DNA of 64,000 nt. It comes from Beijerinckiaceae bacterium (lineage in GTDB: Bacteria; Pseudomonadota; Alphaproteobacteria; Rhizobiales; Beijerinckiaceae). The stretch spans positions 1 to 64,000 of the forward strand of contig JAPZTO010000008.1 in NCBI GenBank assembly GCA_027532775.1. Reading direction: 5' to 3'. Within the stretch, counting starts at the first letter, position 1; each line of letters starts with the position of its first letter. Both the position numbers and the translations under genes were made by a program. Shown piece after piece: positions 8,249-17,653 of this stretch. Under the pieces are notes generated by a model, which saw only the letters and a program-made list of their open reading frames with translations, was not told where the DNA came from and did not search any database.

Positions 8249-10036
8249 CTATGCCGCGTCAAGCCGGAAGCAGGCCGCCTCGATCCCGCCCGGAACGGGC
8301 CGGAGCGGCGGGACGGCTGTGTCGCAGAGGCCCGGTTCGGCCCGGGGGCACCGCGGGAAGAAGGCGCATCCGCCCGAGGACAGGGCGGGCGGCACGCCCT
8401 GGACCTGCAGCGAGGCGGCCGGCGTGGTTTCCAGCCAGTCCGTCCGGAGGGCAGGTACCGAGCCCAGCAGCAGCCCGGCATAGGGATGGTGGTGGCCGGT
8501 CTCCAGCGCCGCGGCCGGCATGGTCTCGACCACACGGCCGGAATAGAGAACCATGATGTCGTCGCAGATCGCGCGGATCGTCTTGAGATCGTGGCTGATG
8601 AACATCGTCGTCAGGCCGAGTTCGCGGCGCAACTCAACCATCAGGTCAAGGATGGCGGCGGCGACCACGGTATCGAGCGCAGAGGTGACCTCGTCGCAGA
8701 GCAGCAGTTTCGGCTGTGCCGCCAGGGCCCGCGCAAAGTTCACGCGCTGCTTTTGGCCGCCGGAGAGATCGCCGGGGAGACGATCCCTGACGCTGGCGGG
8801 TAGATGGGTCAGGTCGAGCAATTCGCGGACGCGCCGTTCGCGCTCGGCGCCCTTCATGCCGAAGAAGAAGGTCAGCGGGCGGCCTATGATCTCGTCGATC
8901 GGCACTTTCGGGTTGAGCGCCGTATCCGCCATCTGGAAGACAAGCTGGATCTCGCGCAACTGCTCGCGGCTGCGGCCGGCAATGCCGGGTGCGAGATCGA
9001 CGCCGTCGAGCGTCACGGTGCCACGCGAGGCGGGGGTGAGGCCGGCGATCACACGGGCGAGGGTGGATTTTCCGCAACCGGATTCGCCGATCACACCGAG
9101 GGCGTGGCCCCTGCCGATGGTCAGCTCGATATCGCGCAGCACGAGCACGGCGGGCATGCCGTCCTTGCCGATCAGACCATAGCCGGCGGACATGCCGGAG
9201 ACACGGAGCAGCGGCGCGGAAGTCTCGCCTGTCACCGGCGATGCGCGCAGGGCGGGCTCTGCCGCGGCCAGCAATTTCCGGCTGTATTCATGGGCCGGGC
9301 TGGCGAGCAGAGCCGGCGTGGTCGCGATTTCCTGCACCTCGCCATGCCGGAGCACGGTGATGCTGTCGGCGATCTGGGCGATGACAGCGAGGTCGTGCGT
9401 CACGTAGATGCCGGTGGTGTTGCGGTCGCGGATCGCTTCCTTGAAGGCCTTCAGCACCTCGATCTGCGTGGTGACATCGAGCGCGGTGGTCGGCTCGTCG
9501 AAGATCACCACATCCGGATCGGTGATCAACGCCATGGCCGCCATGAGCCGCTGCAGCTGGCCGCCGGAAACCTGGTGCGGATAGCGATTGCCGATCGTCT
9601 CGGGATGCGGGATCGCCATGGCGCGGAACAGGCCGATTGCCTTTTCGCGCGCGGCCGGCTCGTCCATCAGGCCATGGATCAACGCGCTCTCGATCACCTG
9701 CGCCATGATCGGGCGCGATGGGTTGAACGAGGCGGCCGCGCTCTGGGCGATATACGCGACCTTCCGGCCGCGCAGTTGCTGCAGGCCCTTGCCATCGAGG
9801 CGCGTCACCTCCGTCTCGCCGATCCGGATCGTGCCGCCGGCAATACGGCAGCCGTAGCGGGCATAACCCATCGTGGCGAGGGCGATCGTGGTCTTGCCGG
9901 AACCGGATTCGCCGATCAGCCCCATCACCTCGCCGCGCCGGACCGAGAAGGACACGCCCTTCACGATCTCGATCTCCGGGCCCTCGGCCGTGCGGGCGCG
10001 AATCCGGAGATCGCGGATGTCGATCAGCGGCTCCAT
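8249..10036 (-). CDS. ABC transporter, fused tandem ATP-binding protein (DppD-DppF type)
   Basis: One 595-residue chain with two complete nucleotide-binding domains. Domain 1 has Walker A GESGSGKT at 42-49, signature SGGQ at 157-160 and Walker B ending DEPT at 180-183. Domain 2 has Walker A GESGCGKS at 317-324, signature SGGQKQ at 425-430 and Walker B ending DEVT at 448-451. Such fusions energise peptide, nickel or opine uptake with two permeases. The ATG at 10036 begins 1 base after the upstream permease stop and has AAGGA 10 bases before it. The DEVT replacing the usual DEPT in domain 2 is a minor variant; Asp and Glu are kept. It is the last gene of the minus-strand transporter unit. Confidence 0.9.
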   Translation of the reverse strand: MEPLIDIRDLRIRARTAEGPEIEIVKGVSFSVRRGEVMGLIGESGSGKTTIALATMGYARYGCRIAGGTIRIGETEVTRLDGKGLQQLRGRKVAYIAQSAAASFNPSRPIMAQVIESALIHGLMDEPAAREKAIGLFRAMAIPHPETIGNRYPHQVSGGQLQRLMAAMALITDPDVVIFDEPTTALDVTTQIEVLKAFKEAIRDRNTTGIYVTHDLAVIAQIADSITVLRHGEVQEIATTPALLASPAHEYSRKLLAAAEPALRASPVTGETSAPLLRVSGMSAGYGLIGKDGMPAVLVLRDIELTIGRGHALGVIGESGCGKSTLARVIAGLTPASRGTVTLDGVDLAPGIAGRSREQLREIQLVFQMADTALNPKVPIDEIIGRPLTFFFGMKGAERERRVRELLDLTHLPASVRDRLPGDLSGGQKQRVNFARALAAQPKLLLCDEVTSALDTVVAAAILDLMVELRRELGLTTMFISHDLKTIRAICDDIMVLYSGRVVETMPAAALETGHHHPYAGLLLGSVPALRTDWLETTPAASLQVQGVPPALSSGGCAFFPRCPRAEPGLCDTAVPPLRPVPGGIEAACFRLDAA

Positions 10037-10037
10037 C

Positions 10038-10889
10038 TCAGCGGATTCCTTCCCGCGCATGGCGGCCGAAGGCGCTGTCGATGGTGAGATTGACCGCGAT
10101 GGTCAGGCTGGCAATGGCGATGGCCGGCATGATCACAGCCGGTGCGCCATAGGGCAGGCCGGGCATGTTCTCGCGCACCAGTGAACCCCAGTCCGCCTCC
10201 GGAGGCTGGACGCCAAGCCCGAGGAAGCTGAGGCTCGAGAGCAGCAGCACGACATAGATGAAGCGGAGGCCGAAATCGGCGAGAACCGGACCGACCATGT
10301 TCGGCAGGATTTCGCGGATCATGATGTAGAAGGTGCTCTCGCCCCGCGCCCGCGCCACGGCGACGAAATCGAGTGCCGCGACATTGACCGCCACCGAGCG
10401 GTTGATGCGGTAGCAGCCGGGCAGGTAGATCACGGCCAAGGTCAGCACGAGAACCGGGATCGAGGCGCCGAGGGCCGCCACCAGCACGAGGCCGAACATC
10501 TTCGAGGGGATGGAGATCAGCGCGTCGAGGAATCGGCTGATGGCGGTATCGAAGAAGCCGCCGATCGCCGAGGCTGCAAGCCCGAGCAGGACGCCTGCCG
10601 TGACGGCGAGCGACGTGGCCATCAGCGAGATGCCGACCGTGTAGCGCGCGCCGGCGATGATGCGCGAGAGCATGTCGCGGCCGAAGTAATCGGTCCCGAG
10701 CCAGAATTTCCGGCTCATTCCCTCGAAGAGATCGGCATCCTGGATTCCCGCAGGGTCATAGGGCGCGACCCAATGACCGAAAAAGGCCATGGCCAGCCAG
10801 AACAGCACGATGGCCGGCATGATCATCCGGCTGAGCCGGGCGAGGATGGCCATCGGGCCGCGATGGACGGAAAAGGTGGCGCTGTTCAT
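10038..10889 (-). CDS. ABC transporter permease, DppC/OppC type
   Basis: A 283-residue inner-membrane permease. After a short cytoplasmic start comes a first helix (about residues 20-40), the typical DppC periplasmic segment with LGTDYFGRDMLSRI, four or five more helices, and the EAA loop near VARARGESTFYIMIREILPN, which contacts the ATPase. The C-terminal SLSFLGLGVQPPEADWGSL is a family hallmark. The ATG at 10889 starts 4 bases after the stop of the DppB-type gene; the ATPase gene follows after 1 base, so the three are one operon. Confidence 0.9.
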   Translation of the reverse strand: MNSATFSVHRGPMAILARLSRMIMPAIVLFWLAMAFFGHWVAPYDPAGIQDADLFEGMSRKFWLGTDYFGRDMLSRIIAGARYTVGISLMATSLAVTAGVLLGLAASAIGGFFDTAISRFLDALISIPSKMFGLVLVAALGASIPVLVLTLAVIYLPGCYRINRSVAVNVAALDFVAVARARGESTFYIMIREILPNMVGPVLADFGLRFIYVVLLLSSLSFLGLGVQPPEADWGSLVRENMPGLPYGAPAVIMPAIAIASLTIAVNLTIDSAFGRHAREGIR

Positions 10890-10893
10890 GGGA

Positions 10894-11850
10894 TCACCGG
10901 TGCCGCAAGCGGGGATTGGCGAGGATGGCCGCGACATCGGCCATCGTGACCAGCAGGAGGTAGGCGCCGCAGAACAGCATGGCGCATGCCTGGACCAGCG
11001 GCAGGTCACGCGTGCTGACGCCGTCGACCATCAGCTTGGCAATGCCGGGATAGTTGAAGATCGTTTCCACGATGATCACCCCGCCCAGCAGGAAAGAGAG
11101 CGAGAACGCGATGGCATTGGCGATCGGGCCGATGGCGTTGGGCAGGGCATGCCAGACGACGATCCGGGCCTGCCCCGCGCCTTTCAGGCGTGCCATCTCG
11201 ATATAGGAGGAGGAGAGCACGTCAACGAGCGCCGCCCGCGTCATCCGGGCCATCTGCGCCACGATGACGAAGGTCAGCGTCAGGACGGGCAGGGCGAAGG
11301 TGCGGACGACATCCAGCACGGTTTCGAGCCGGCCGAGTTGCGAGAGGGCCGGCACCCAGCGGAGTTGCACCGCGAAAACCAGCACGGCGGCCGAGGCGAC
11401 GAGGAATTCCGGGACCGAGACCGCCAGCACCGTACCGGCGCCGACGATCCGGTCATAGATGGAACCGCGATAGACGGCGGCGGTGATGCCGAGTGCAAGC
11501 GCCACAGGCACCGCCACCAGGGCGGTGATCCCGGCGAGGATCAGCGAATTGCCGAGGCGCGAGCCGATCAGCGCGGCGACAGGCGAGCCGTTGACCAGCG
11601 AGCGGCCGGCATCGCCCCGGACCATGTTCCAGAGCCATTCGAGATAGCGCTGCCAGGGCGGCAGATCGAGGCCGAGCGCCTTGCGCAGGCCGGCCACGGC
11701 TTCCGGCGTGGCGGATTGGCCGAGCAATTCCTGCGCGACATCGCCGGGCAGGAGATTGGTGATGACGAAAACCACCGTGGCGACAAACCACAATGTGAGA
11801 ATGGCCGCCACGAGGCGTGTCAGCAGGAGGCGGCCAATCGTGGCGTTCAT
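10894..11850 (-). CDS. ABC transporter permease, DppB/OppB type
   Basis: A 318-residue inner-membrane permease. The first helix (RLLLTRLVAAILTLWFVATV) is followed by the large periplasmic loop with LPGDVAQ, then five helices and the EAA motif near YIEMARLKGAGQARIVVWHALPN. The family usually has six helices and dimerises with a DppC-type partner, here encoded immediately downstream. It lies 60 bases after the substrate-binding-protein gene, in the same direction, and so completes a binding protein-permease-permease-ATPase set. Confidence 0.9.
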   Translation of the reverse strand: MNATIGRLLLTRLVAAILTLWFVATVVFVITNLLPGDVAQELLGQSATPEAVAGLRKALGLDLPPWQRYLEWLWNMVRGDAGRSLVNGSPVAALIGSRLGNSLILAGITALVAVPVALALGITAAVYRGSIYDRIVGAGTVLAVSVPEFLVASAAVLVFAVQLRWVPALSQLGRLETVLDVVRTFALPVLTLTFVIVAQMARMTRAALVDVLSSSYIEMARLKGAGQARIVVWHALPNAIGPIANAIAFSLSFLLGGVIIVETIFNYPGIAKLMVDGVSTRDLPLVQACAMLFCGAYLLLVTMADVAAILANPRLRHR

Positions 11851-11910
11851 TCCAGAGGTTCCCGGGTTCGGGCTGCCCCCGGATCCGGGCAGCCCCTGAA
11901 CGGAGCGCGA

Positions 11911-13536
11911 TCAGGCGTCGAGCCAGACATGCTCGGCAAAAGAGTAGCCCATCAGCGAGCCGGTGCCCATCGGGCGGAGGCCCTTGAGCTTTTCCGAATG
12001 CGCGTCGAGGCCGCTGATGAAGACCGGGATGCCGATGCCCGAACTCTGGTGGATCATCACCTGCATGTCCGTATACATCTGCTTGCGCTTTGCTTCGTCG
12101 GTCTCGGCGCGGGCGGCCAGCAGGAGCTGGTCGAATTTCGGATCCTTCCAGCCGGATTCGTTCCATGATGCGTTCGAGGCATAGAACAGGCTGAACAGGA
12201 TATCCGCCGTCGGGCGCGGGTTGATGTTGCCGTAGCCGACCGGAACCTTCATCCAGTAATTCGACCAGTAGCCGTCTGCCGGCACCTGCCGGAGGTCGAT
12301 CTTCAGGCCGGCCTGCTGCGCGGCCTGCTGGAGCAGCAGTCCCATTTCGACCGAGCCGGTCGCAGCGGCGGAGGTAACCACGGGGATCGTCGAGCCGACC
12401 ACCCCGGCCTTGTTCAGCAGGAACTTTGCCTGGTCGGGATCGTATTTCCGCTGGGGGATGTCGGCCGCGTGATAGCGGTTCATCGGCGGGACCGGCTGGT
12501 CATTCGCGATCTCGGCATAGCCCTGGAAAATGTTCCGGCGGATCAGGTCGCGGTTCATCAGCATCTTCATGCCGAGCACGAAATCCGGGTTGTTGCCCGG
12601 GGCCTGGTCAAGGCGCATCACGAGGTCGGTGTAGTTGCCCGACTTGGTCTCCATGATGTTGAAGCCCTTGCCGCTGAGGATCAGTTTGGCGGAAGTCGGG
12701 TTGACGTTGCCGATCAGCTGCACGTCACCGGCCAGCAGCGCGTTGACGCGGGCGCCGACATCCGGAATGCCGAAGAACTCGATCTCGTCGAGATAGGGGC
12801 CGCCGCCCTGGCGCCAGTAATTCTCGTTCCGGACGGCGATGGAGCGCACGCCGGGGGTGAATTCCTTGCACTTGTAGGGGCCGGTGCCGATGCCCTTGTT
12901 GAAGTCGGTGGTGCCGGCCGGGGCGATCATGAAATGATAGGTGCCGAGGACGACCGGGAAGTCGGCATTCGGGCCCTTCAGCGTGATCTTCACCTCGTGG
13001 GTGCCGGTGGTGACGATCTCGGTCATCTGGTCGGCCAGGGCCTTGGCCTTCGTGCCGACGGCGGGATCATGGTGGCGCTTCAGCGAGAAGACGACATCCT
13101 CGGCGTTGAGTTCCTTGCCATTGTGGAACTGCACGCCCTTGCGGACCTTGATCGTCCACACGGTGGCCTTGTCGCTCTCGATGGATTCGGCGAGCGCGAG
13201 CTTCGGGTTCAGCCGGTCATCGAGTTCGGTCAGCCCGTTATAGAACATCGTGCAGCGGCAATAATCGGTCGAATAGCTCTGCTTGGCCGGGTCAAGCGTG
13301 TCGGCGGTGGAGGTGCCGAACCCCGCGACGCGGATCTTGCCGCCCTTTTTCGGTGTTTGCGCGAGGGCCGAGCCGGCGGCGCCGATCAGCGTTCCGCCCA
13401 TCGCGGCGCCGATGCCGAGCGCGCTCATCATGCCGAGCAGGTCACGCCGCGAGGCGCCGGAACGCAGCGCCCGCATCAGGCGGTCCTGTTCCGACATATT
13501 CAGCATCCCGGGAAAGTCCTTGTCGTTGACGCTCAT
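11911..13536 (-). CDS. ABC transporter substrate-binding protein, peptide/opine type (SBP_bac_5)
   Basis: A 541-residue periplasmic binding protein. The long N-terminus carries a twin-arginine signal: SRRDLLG (R30-R31), a hydrophobic Ala/Gly stretch and a probable cleavage after ALA at 57-59, so export in folded form by Tat is likely. The mature part begins KKGGKIRVAGFG, and segments such as TVWTIKVRKGVQFHNGKELNAEDVVFSL are typical of the DppA/OppA family. It heads the transporter operon. Neighbouring FAD amine oxidase, HAD and aldehyde dehydrogenase genes suggest that the cargo is an amine-, opine- or peptide-like nitrogen source (inference). Confidence 0.9.
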   Translation of the reverse strand: MSVNDKDFPGMLNMSEQDRLMRALRSGASRRDLLGMMSALGIGAAMGGTLIGAAGSALAQTPKKGGKIRVAGFGTSTADTLDPAKQSYSTDYCRCTMFYNGLTELDDRLNPKLALAESIESDKATVWTIKVRKGVQFHNGKELNAEDVVFSLKRHHDPAVGTKAKALADQMTEIVTTGTHEVKITLKGPNADFPVVLGTYHFMIAPAGTTDFNKGIGTGPYKCKEFTPGVRSIAVRNENYWRQGGGPYLDEIEFFGIPDVGARVNALLAGDVQLIGNVNPTSAKLILSGKGFNIMETKSGNYTDLVMRLDQAPGNNPDFVLGMKMLMNRDLIRRNIFQGYAEIANDQPVPPMNRYHAADIPQRKYDPDQAKFLLNKAGVVGSTIPVVTSAAATGSVEMGLLLQQAAQQAGLKIDLRQVPADGYWSNYWMKVPVGYGNINPRPTADILFSLFYASNASWNESGWKDPKFDQLLLAARAETDEAKRKQMYTDMQVMIHQSSGIGIPVFISGLDAHSEKLKGLRPMGTGSLMGYSFAEHVWLDA

Positions 13537-13691
13537 GGTTGGTCTCCCCTTGTTGTCGACCTGATGAAGCCGGCTGCCCGCCCTCCGCGGTCATCCGGCC
13601 AGAAACACCCTCCCGCCAAGCGTTCCGGCTCTTTCCAGACTATTGCGCGGGCAAGGTCCGGATAGGACGTTCTTGTCGGGATTCCCTGCGC

Positions 13692-13720
13692 CTGAAACGC
13701 GATCTAACGCGTTGTTTCAG
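13692..13720. other. imperfect stem-loop between FAD oxidase and transporter genes
   Basis: CTGAAAC-GCG and CGCG-TT-GTTTCAG can pair into a stem with a two-base bulge. It lies 20 bases past the FAD oxidase stop and about 155 bases before the binding-protein start. It could end the upstream transcript or be part of the transporter promoter; no T-run follows on the minus strand. Confidence 0.35.
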
Positions 13721-13739
13721 AACAGGAAATCAAACCACG

Positions 13740-15014
13740 TCAGGAAACCCTGTCGCGGTAGCGGTAATAGAGGCCCACCAAGGGCAGGAACCAGGGCTTG
13801 CCGAAATGGAACGGCACGGCCGGCCAGGGCAGGTCGCGCCAGGGATTGGCGACATCCTCGCCTGTCATCCGGCGGGCCATCACGTCGCCCAGATAGGTCG
13901 ACATCTGGACGCCGTGGCCGGAATAGCCCATCGCGAAATGCATCCCGTCCTGCATGCCGGCACGGGGCAGGCGGTCCTGCGTCATGTCGACGAGGCCGCC
14001 CCAGCAATAGTCGATCCGGCAGGGGCCGAGCTGCGGGAACACCTCCGCCAGCGCGCGGATGAGGATGTCACCCGCCTTGCGGTCCGAGACGGGGTCCGAC
14101 ATGGCAAACCGCGCGCGGCCGCCGAAGATCAGGCGGTCATCGGCGGTGAGGCGAAAATAGTTGCCGATATTCTGCGAGGTTGTGCAGGTGCGCCGGCCGG
14201 GCATGATCTCGCGGGCGCGCGCCGCGCCCAGCGGCTCGGTGACGATGATGAAGCTTCCGACCGGCACGATGCGGCGGCGGAACCAGCCGAACGGCCCGTT
14301 CTGGCAGGCGCCGGTGGCGAGCAGGACCTCTTTCGCGCGGATCTCGCCCCGCATCGTCGAGACCCGGAACCCGCCCGGCTCGCGCGTGATTTCAGTGACG
14401 GCACTGTGCTCGTGGATCCGGGCGCCGGCCCGGGCCGCAGCCTGCGCCAGCCCGATACCAAAGCGCCCCATATGCATCATGGCGGAGCGCCGGTAGAGCA
14501 GCCCGCCGGCATAGCGTGCGGTGCCGACATCGTGGCTGAGGTCGCCCGGCTCGATGACCGCCGTGTCGTCATCGACATCGCGGGCGAGGAGTTCCTGCGC
14601 CTTGCGCATCTTGTCGAAATGCTCAGGCTTGGCGGCGAGCTTGAGCTTGCCGGAACGGACGAAATCGCAGTCGATGCCTTCCTCGGCCACGATCCGCTCG
14701 ACGAGATCGACGCCGGAATCGAAGGCGCGATACATTTCCTGCGCCCGTTCGAGCCCGAACCGCGCTTTGACGCTGCCGTAATCATGGGCGAGGCCGTTAT
14801 TGCAATGCCCGCCATTGCGGCCCGAGGCCTCGGCGGCAACCCGGCCGGCTTCGAGCACCGCGACATCGATGCCCTTGCGGGCGAGGGTGCGGGCAGCGGA
14901 GAGACCGGTAAAGCCACCGCCGACGACCACGATATCAGCGCGGCCCTCCACCGGAAGGGGAGAGGCTCCGGTGAAGGGCGGCGCTGTGCCCAGCCAGTAG
15001 GATTCCAGTTTCAT
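13740..15014 (-). CDS. FAD-dependent amine/amino-acid oxidase (DAO family, PuuB-like)
   Basis: A 424-residue flavoprotein. The Rossmann FAD motif VVVGGGFTGLSAARTLARKG starts at about residue 29 and is followed by VLEAG. Then come EASGRNGGHCNNGLAH near 62-77, as in gamma-glutamylputrescine oxidase and related glycine/sarcosine oxidases, and a C-terminal FAD-binding GYSGHGVQMSTYLGDVMA. These enzymes oxidise a secondary or primary amine to an imine, making H2O2 or passing electrons on; hydrolysis then yields an aldehyde or keto acid. The gene lies 46 bases after a HAD hydrolase gene, with an aldehyde dehydrogenase beyond it. That suits stepwise oxidation of an imported amine (inference). Confidence 0.85.
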   Translation of the reverse strand: MKLESYWLGTAPPFTGASPLPVEGRADIVVVGGGFTGLSAARTLARKGIDVAVLEAGRVAAEASGRNGGHCNNGLAHDYGSVKARFGLERAQEMYRAFDSGVDLVERIVAEEGIDCDFVRSGKLKLAAKPEHFDKMRKAQELLARDVDDDTAVIEPGDLSHDVGTARYAGGLLYRRSAMMHMGRFGIGLAQAAARAGARIHEHSAVTEITREPGGFRVSTMRGEIRAKEVLLATGACQNGPFGWFRRRIVPVGSFIIVTEPLGAARAREIMPGRRTCTTSQNIGNYFRLTADDRLIFGGRARFAMSDPVSDRKAGDILIRALAEVFPQLGPCRIDYCWGGLVDMTQDRLPRAGMQDGMHFAMGYSGHGVQMSTYLGDVMARRMTGEDVANPWRDLPWPAVPFHFGKPWFLPLVGLYYRYRDRVS

Positions 15015-15060
15015 CCAACGGTTTCCTTCTGCCTGAATCCCGGGGCCATGCGGCCGTTCC

Positions 15061-15738
15061 TCAGAGCCCGACCAGGCCGGGCAGGCCGCCGATATCGGGG
15101 ATCTCCACCGCCCCGTAATAGGGGGTCAGCGGCTCATGCCCGCGATTGACGAAGGCCCGCATGCCGAAGCGCAGGTCATGCGCGGTCATCAGGTCGTAGC
15201 GATAGGAGGAGGAGACATGCAGGATATGCTCCGGCGCGCAGCCGAGCTGGTCGAGCATGTATTCGAAGGCCTGCATGCGCGGCTTGTAGGCCTGCGCCAT
15301 CTGCGCCGTGTAGACGCGATGGAACGGGGCGCCGAGCTTCTCGACATTCGAGTGGATCTGGTCGTTCGAGGCGTTCGAGAGGATCACCAGCGGGATCTTG
15401 TCGGCAATTTTCGAGAGGCCGGCCGGCACATCCGCATGCGGGCCCCAGGTCGGGACAGCGAGGTAATAGGCTTCGCCCTCGGCTTCCGTGGCCTTGATGC
15501 CCCAGAGTTTCGCGGTGCGGAGGATCGAATTGACCAGCACGTCGCGGTAGGGCTTCCAGGGGCCGAGAACCTCGTCCAGCCGGTAGCTGGCGAAATCGCG
15601 GATGAACGCATCCATGCAATCTGCAGGAATGCGGTCCGCGAACATCTCGCGGGCCATCTCTCCCATGCGGAAGCGGGTCAGGGTGCCGTAGCAATCGAAG
15701 GTAATGTATTTCGGTCTGAAGCTGGACATGATCCGCAT
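15061..15738 (-). CDS. HAD hydrolase, L-2-haloacid dehalogenase (type II) like
   Basis: About 225 residues. HAD motif I is FDCYGTLTRF with the nucleophile Asp in DCYGTL, motif II is VILSNAS, motif III is the Lys in QAYKPR, and motif IV is around VSSSYRYDLMTAHD. DCYGTL and SSSYRYD are the signature of the 2-haloacid dehalogenase branch, but many members with this look act on other substrates. Starts at 15738 (AAGGG a few bases before) and 15729 are both possible; 15759 would add an odd basic tail. It is co-directional with the FAD oxidase gene 46 bases downstream. A second HAD of similar type sits at 22188. Confidence 0.8.
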   Translation of the reverse strand: MRIMSSFRPKYITFDCYGTLTRFRMGEMAREMFADRIPADCMDAFIRDFASYRLDEVLGPWKPYRDVLVNSILRTAKLWGIKATEAEGEAYYLAVPTWGPHADVPAGLSKIADKIPLVILSNASNDQIHSNVEKLGAPFHRVYTAQMAQAYKPRMQAFEYMLDQLGCAPEHILHVSSSYRYDLMTAHDLRFGMRAFVNRGHEPLTPYYGAVEIPDIGGLPGLVGL

Positions 15739-15829
15739 GATCCCTTGTCGTCTTTTCATTCGGCCGGGGCTGGCCCGGGCAGAGTGCCAGAACCGGAGCG
15801 CGACGGGGAAAGCCTCGCATGGGGGTGCT

Positions 15830-15842
15830 GGCAGATTCTGCC
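15830..15842. promoter_or_regulatory. palindrome GGCAGA-T-TCTGCC upstream of HAD/oxidase genes
   Basis: A perfect 13-base dyad about 92 bases before the HAD start. It shares the GGCA-N5-TGCC skeleton with the dyads near the aminotransferase and Lrp genes (19473-19485, 21037-21049), so a common regulator is possible. Confidence 0.35.
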
Positions 15843-15895
15843 GTATTTGACCGGGTTTCCGGCAGTTTTCGTGCTGTATGGCCGCGCCATCCCGG

Positions 15896-17374
15896 TCAGG
15901 CTTCCAGCGCCATCAGAACAGTCTTCAGCCGCTGGTTGCCCTCGAAGGCCTGCCGGCCGAGATCCTTGCCGATGCCGGACTGGCCGAAGCCGCCGGTGGG
16001 CAGGATATGGTCGTTCGAGCGGCCATAGCGGTTGATCCAGATGGTGCCGGCCCTGATCTCGCGCAGGGCGCGCATGGCCCGGTTGAGATCACGCGTGTGC
16101 ACGCCCGCGGCTAGCCCGTAGACCGGGTGGCCGGCCAGTTCGAAGGCCTCGTCATCGGACCGGAAGCCCTGCACCGTCAGAACCGGGCCGAACACCTCCT
16201 CCTGCACGATCCCGGCCATCGGATCGGCGGGTTCGATCAGCGTCGGGGCGAAATAGGCGCCATGCTGCGGGTTGCGCAAACGGGCCCCGCCGGCGAGGAT
16301 CTTGCCGCCTTCCGCGACGGCCCTCTCCACCAGCGCGCCGATCCGGGCGCATTGCGGCTCCGAGATGATGGGCGGCAGCGTCGTGGTCGCATCCCAGGTC
16401 ACGCCCGGTTTCAGCCCGGCAAAAGCCTCGGCAATCTTGACGGTCATGCGCGCTTTCAGGCTTTCGGCCACGATCAGCCGCGAGCCTGCAACGCAGACCT
16501 GCCCGGCATTGCCGGCAATGGCGCGGGCGACGATGCCGGCCGTGCGGTCCGGGTCGGTCACATCCTCGAAGACGAGTTGCGGGCTCTTGCCGCCGAGTTC
16601 CAGTGTTACCGGCTTGGTGCCGTGGCGGGCGCAGATTTCCATGATCGCGGCGCCGGTACGGGTCGAGCCGGTGAAGGTCACCTTGGCGACAAGCGGGTGC
16701 CTGCACAGGGCTTCGCCGACCACCGGCCCACGCCCCTGGACCACGTTGAAGATGCCGGGCGGGATGCCCGCCTCGACGGCCAGCAGGGCAAGAAGGTTCA
16801 CGCTGAAGGGAGTCATCTCCGAGGGTTTCAGCACCACGGCATTTCCTGCCGCGAGCGCCGGCGCAATCTTCCAGCACGCCATGACGAGCGGGAAGTTCCA
16901 GGGGGCGATGGCGCCGATGACGCCATAGGGTTCGGCGATCATCAGGCCGAGATGGTCGGGCGCGGTGGCGCCGATCTCGCCGCCATGCTTGTCGCAGAGT
17001 TCGGCGAAGAAACGGATCACATCCGCCGTGTAGGGAATGTCCCAGGCGAGCGCATCGCGGATCGGCCGGGTCGAACCCAGTGCTTCAAGCCGGGCCAGCC
17101 GCTCGGCATCGCGCTCGACGAGATCGGCCCAGCGGCGCATGAGCGCGGCGCGGTCCCGCGGGGCGAGGCGGCGCCAGCCCGGCGAACGGAAGGCGGCATT
17201 GCTGTTCGCCACCGCCTCGTCCACCAGCGCGGCGTCGCCCTCCGGCAGCCGGGCATAGATCTGGGCATCCGAAGGGCGCCGAACGTCGAGCCATTCCTGC
17301 GCGGCATGGCGGAGCGCTCCGCCGATGACATGGCCGAGGGGAATCTCGATCCGATCGGGGTCAAATCCGGGCAT
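15896..17374 (-). CDS. NAD(P)-dependent aldehyde dehydrogenase
   Basis: A 492-residue ALDH. The general-base Glu is E259 in TLELGGKSPQ, the nucleophile Cys is C294 in NAGQVCVAGSR, and the oxyanion Asn is N160 in APWNFP. The ATG at 17374 follows GGAG by 8 bases; a longer upstream reading is not supported. It oxidises an aldehyde to its acid with NAD(P)+. Flanked by the FAD oxidase/HAD pair on one side and divergent GNAT and 2-hydroxyacid dehydrogenase genes on the other, it probably handles the aldehyde formed by an amine oxidase or aminotransferase. The 157-base gap to the HAD gene makes a separate promoter likely there. Confidence 0.9.
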   Translation of the reverse strand: MPGFDPDRIEIPLGHVIGGALRHAAQEWLDVRRPSDAQIYARLPEGDAALVDEAVANSNAAFRSPGWRRLAPRDRAALMRRWADLVERDAERLARLEALGSTRPIRDALAWDIPYTADVIRFFAELCDKHGGEIGATAPDHLGLMIAEPYGVIGAIAPWNFPLVMACWKIAPALAAGNAVVLKPSEMTPFSVNLLALLAVEAGIPPGIFNVVQGRGPVVGEALCRHPLVAKVTFTGSTRTGAAIMEICARHGTKPVTLELGGKSPQLVFEDVTDPDRTAGIVARAIAGNAGQVCVAGSRLIVAESLKARMTVKIAEAFAGLKPGVTWDATTTLPPIISEPQCARIGALVERAVAEGGKILAGGARLRNPQHGAYFAPTLIEPADPMAGIVQEEVFGPVLTVQGFRSDDEAFELAGHPVYGLAAGVHTRDLNRAMRALREIRAGTIWINRYGRSNDHILPTGGFGQSGIGKDLGRQAFEGNQRLKTVLMALEA

Positions 17375-17653
17375 GGGCCATCTCCGTATTCCGCAGCAAC
17401 AGGGCTTCAGGATAGGCCCCCGCCGGCATGGTCCGCAGCCGGGGGCGCCGGGGGCATGCCGGCTGAAACCACCGAACTCGGCCGGAGAAACGCGAGAAAA
17501 TGCCGTGGCACTGCGCCTAAAGCTGGAGGGGCCCGGATGGCGGGCTCGACAAGATCGTTCTAGCGCCGAGGGTTCCGGCGTGAGAACTAGAAGGGCCGAA
17601 ACGCCCATGCCGGTTCTGGCCGCACCAGGACGAATGGCATCCCTGCAGGGCCC

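Noticed and set aside
15061-15738. Haloacid dehalogenase acting on chlorinated acids
   Set aside because: Motifs fit the family, but nothing else in the region suggests halogenated substrates; a general HAD label is safer.
13740-17374. Complete Puu (gamma-glutamylputrescine) pathway
   Set aside because: The FAD oxidase and ALDH look PuuB/PuuC-like, but no glutamine-synthetase-like PuuA or amidase PuuD is in the window, so the pathway name is not assigned.
16127-17563. Plus-strand open frame of 478 codons opposite the aldehyde dehydrogenase
   Set aside because: Antisense to a complete ALDH with Glu, Cys and Asn catalytic residues; no ribosome site and no domain pattern.
17375-17653. Small gene in the gap between ALDH and GNAT genes
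   Set aside because: Short frames here lack ribosome sites and recognisable sequence; only a GGCATGCC palindrome (17453-17460) was noted, too short to call.
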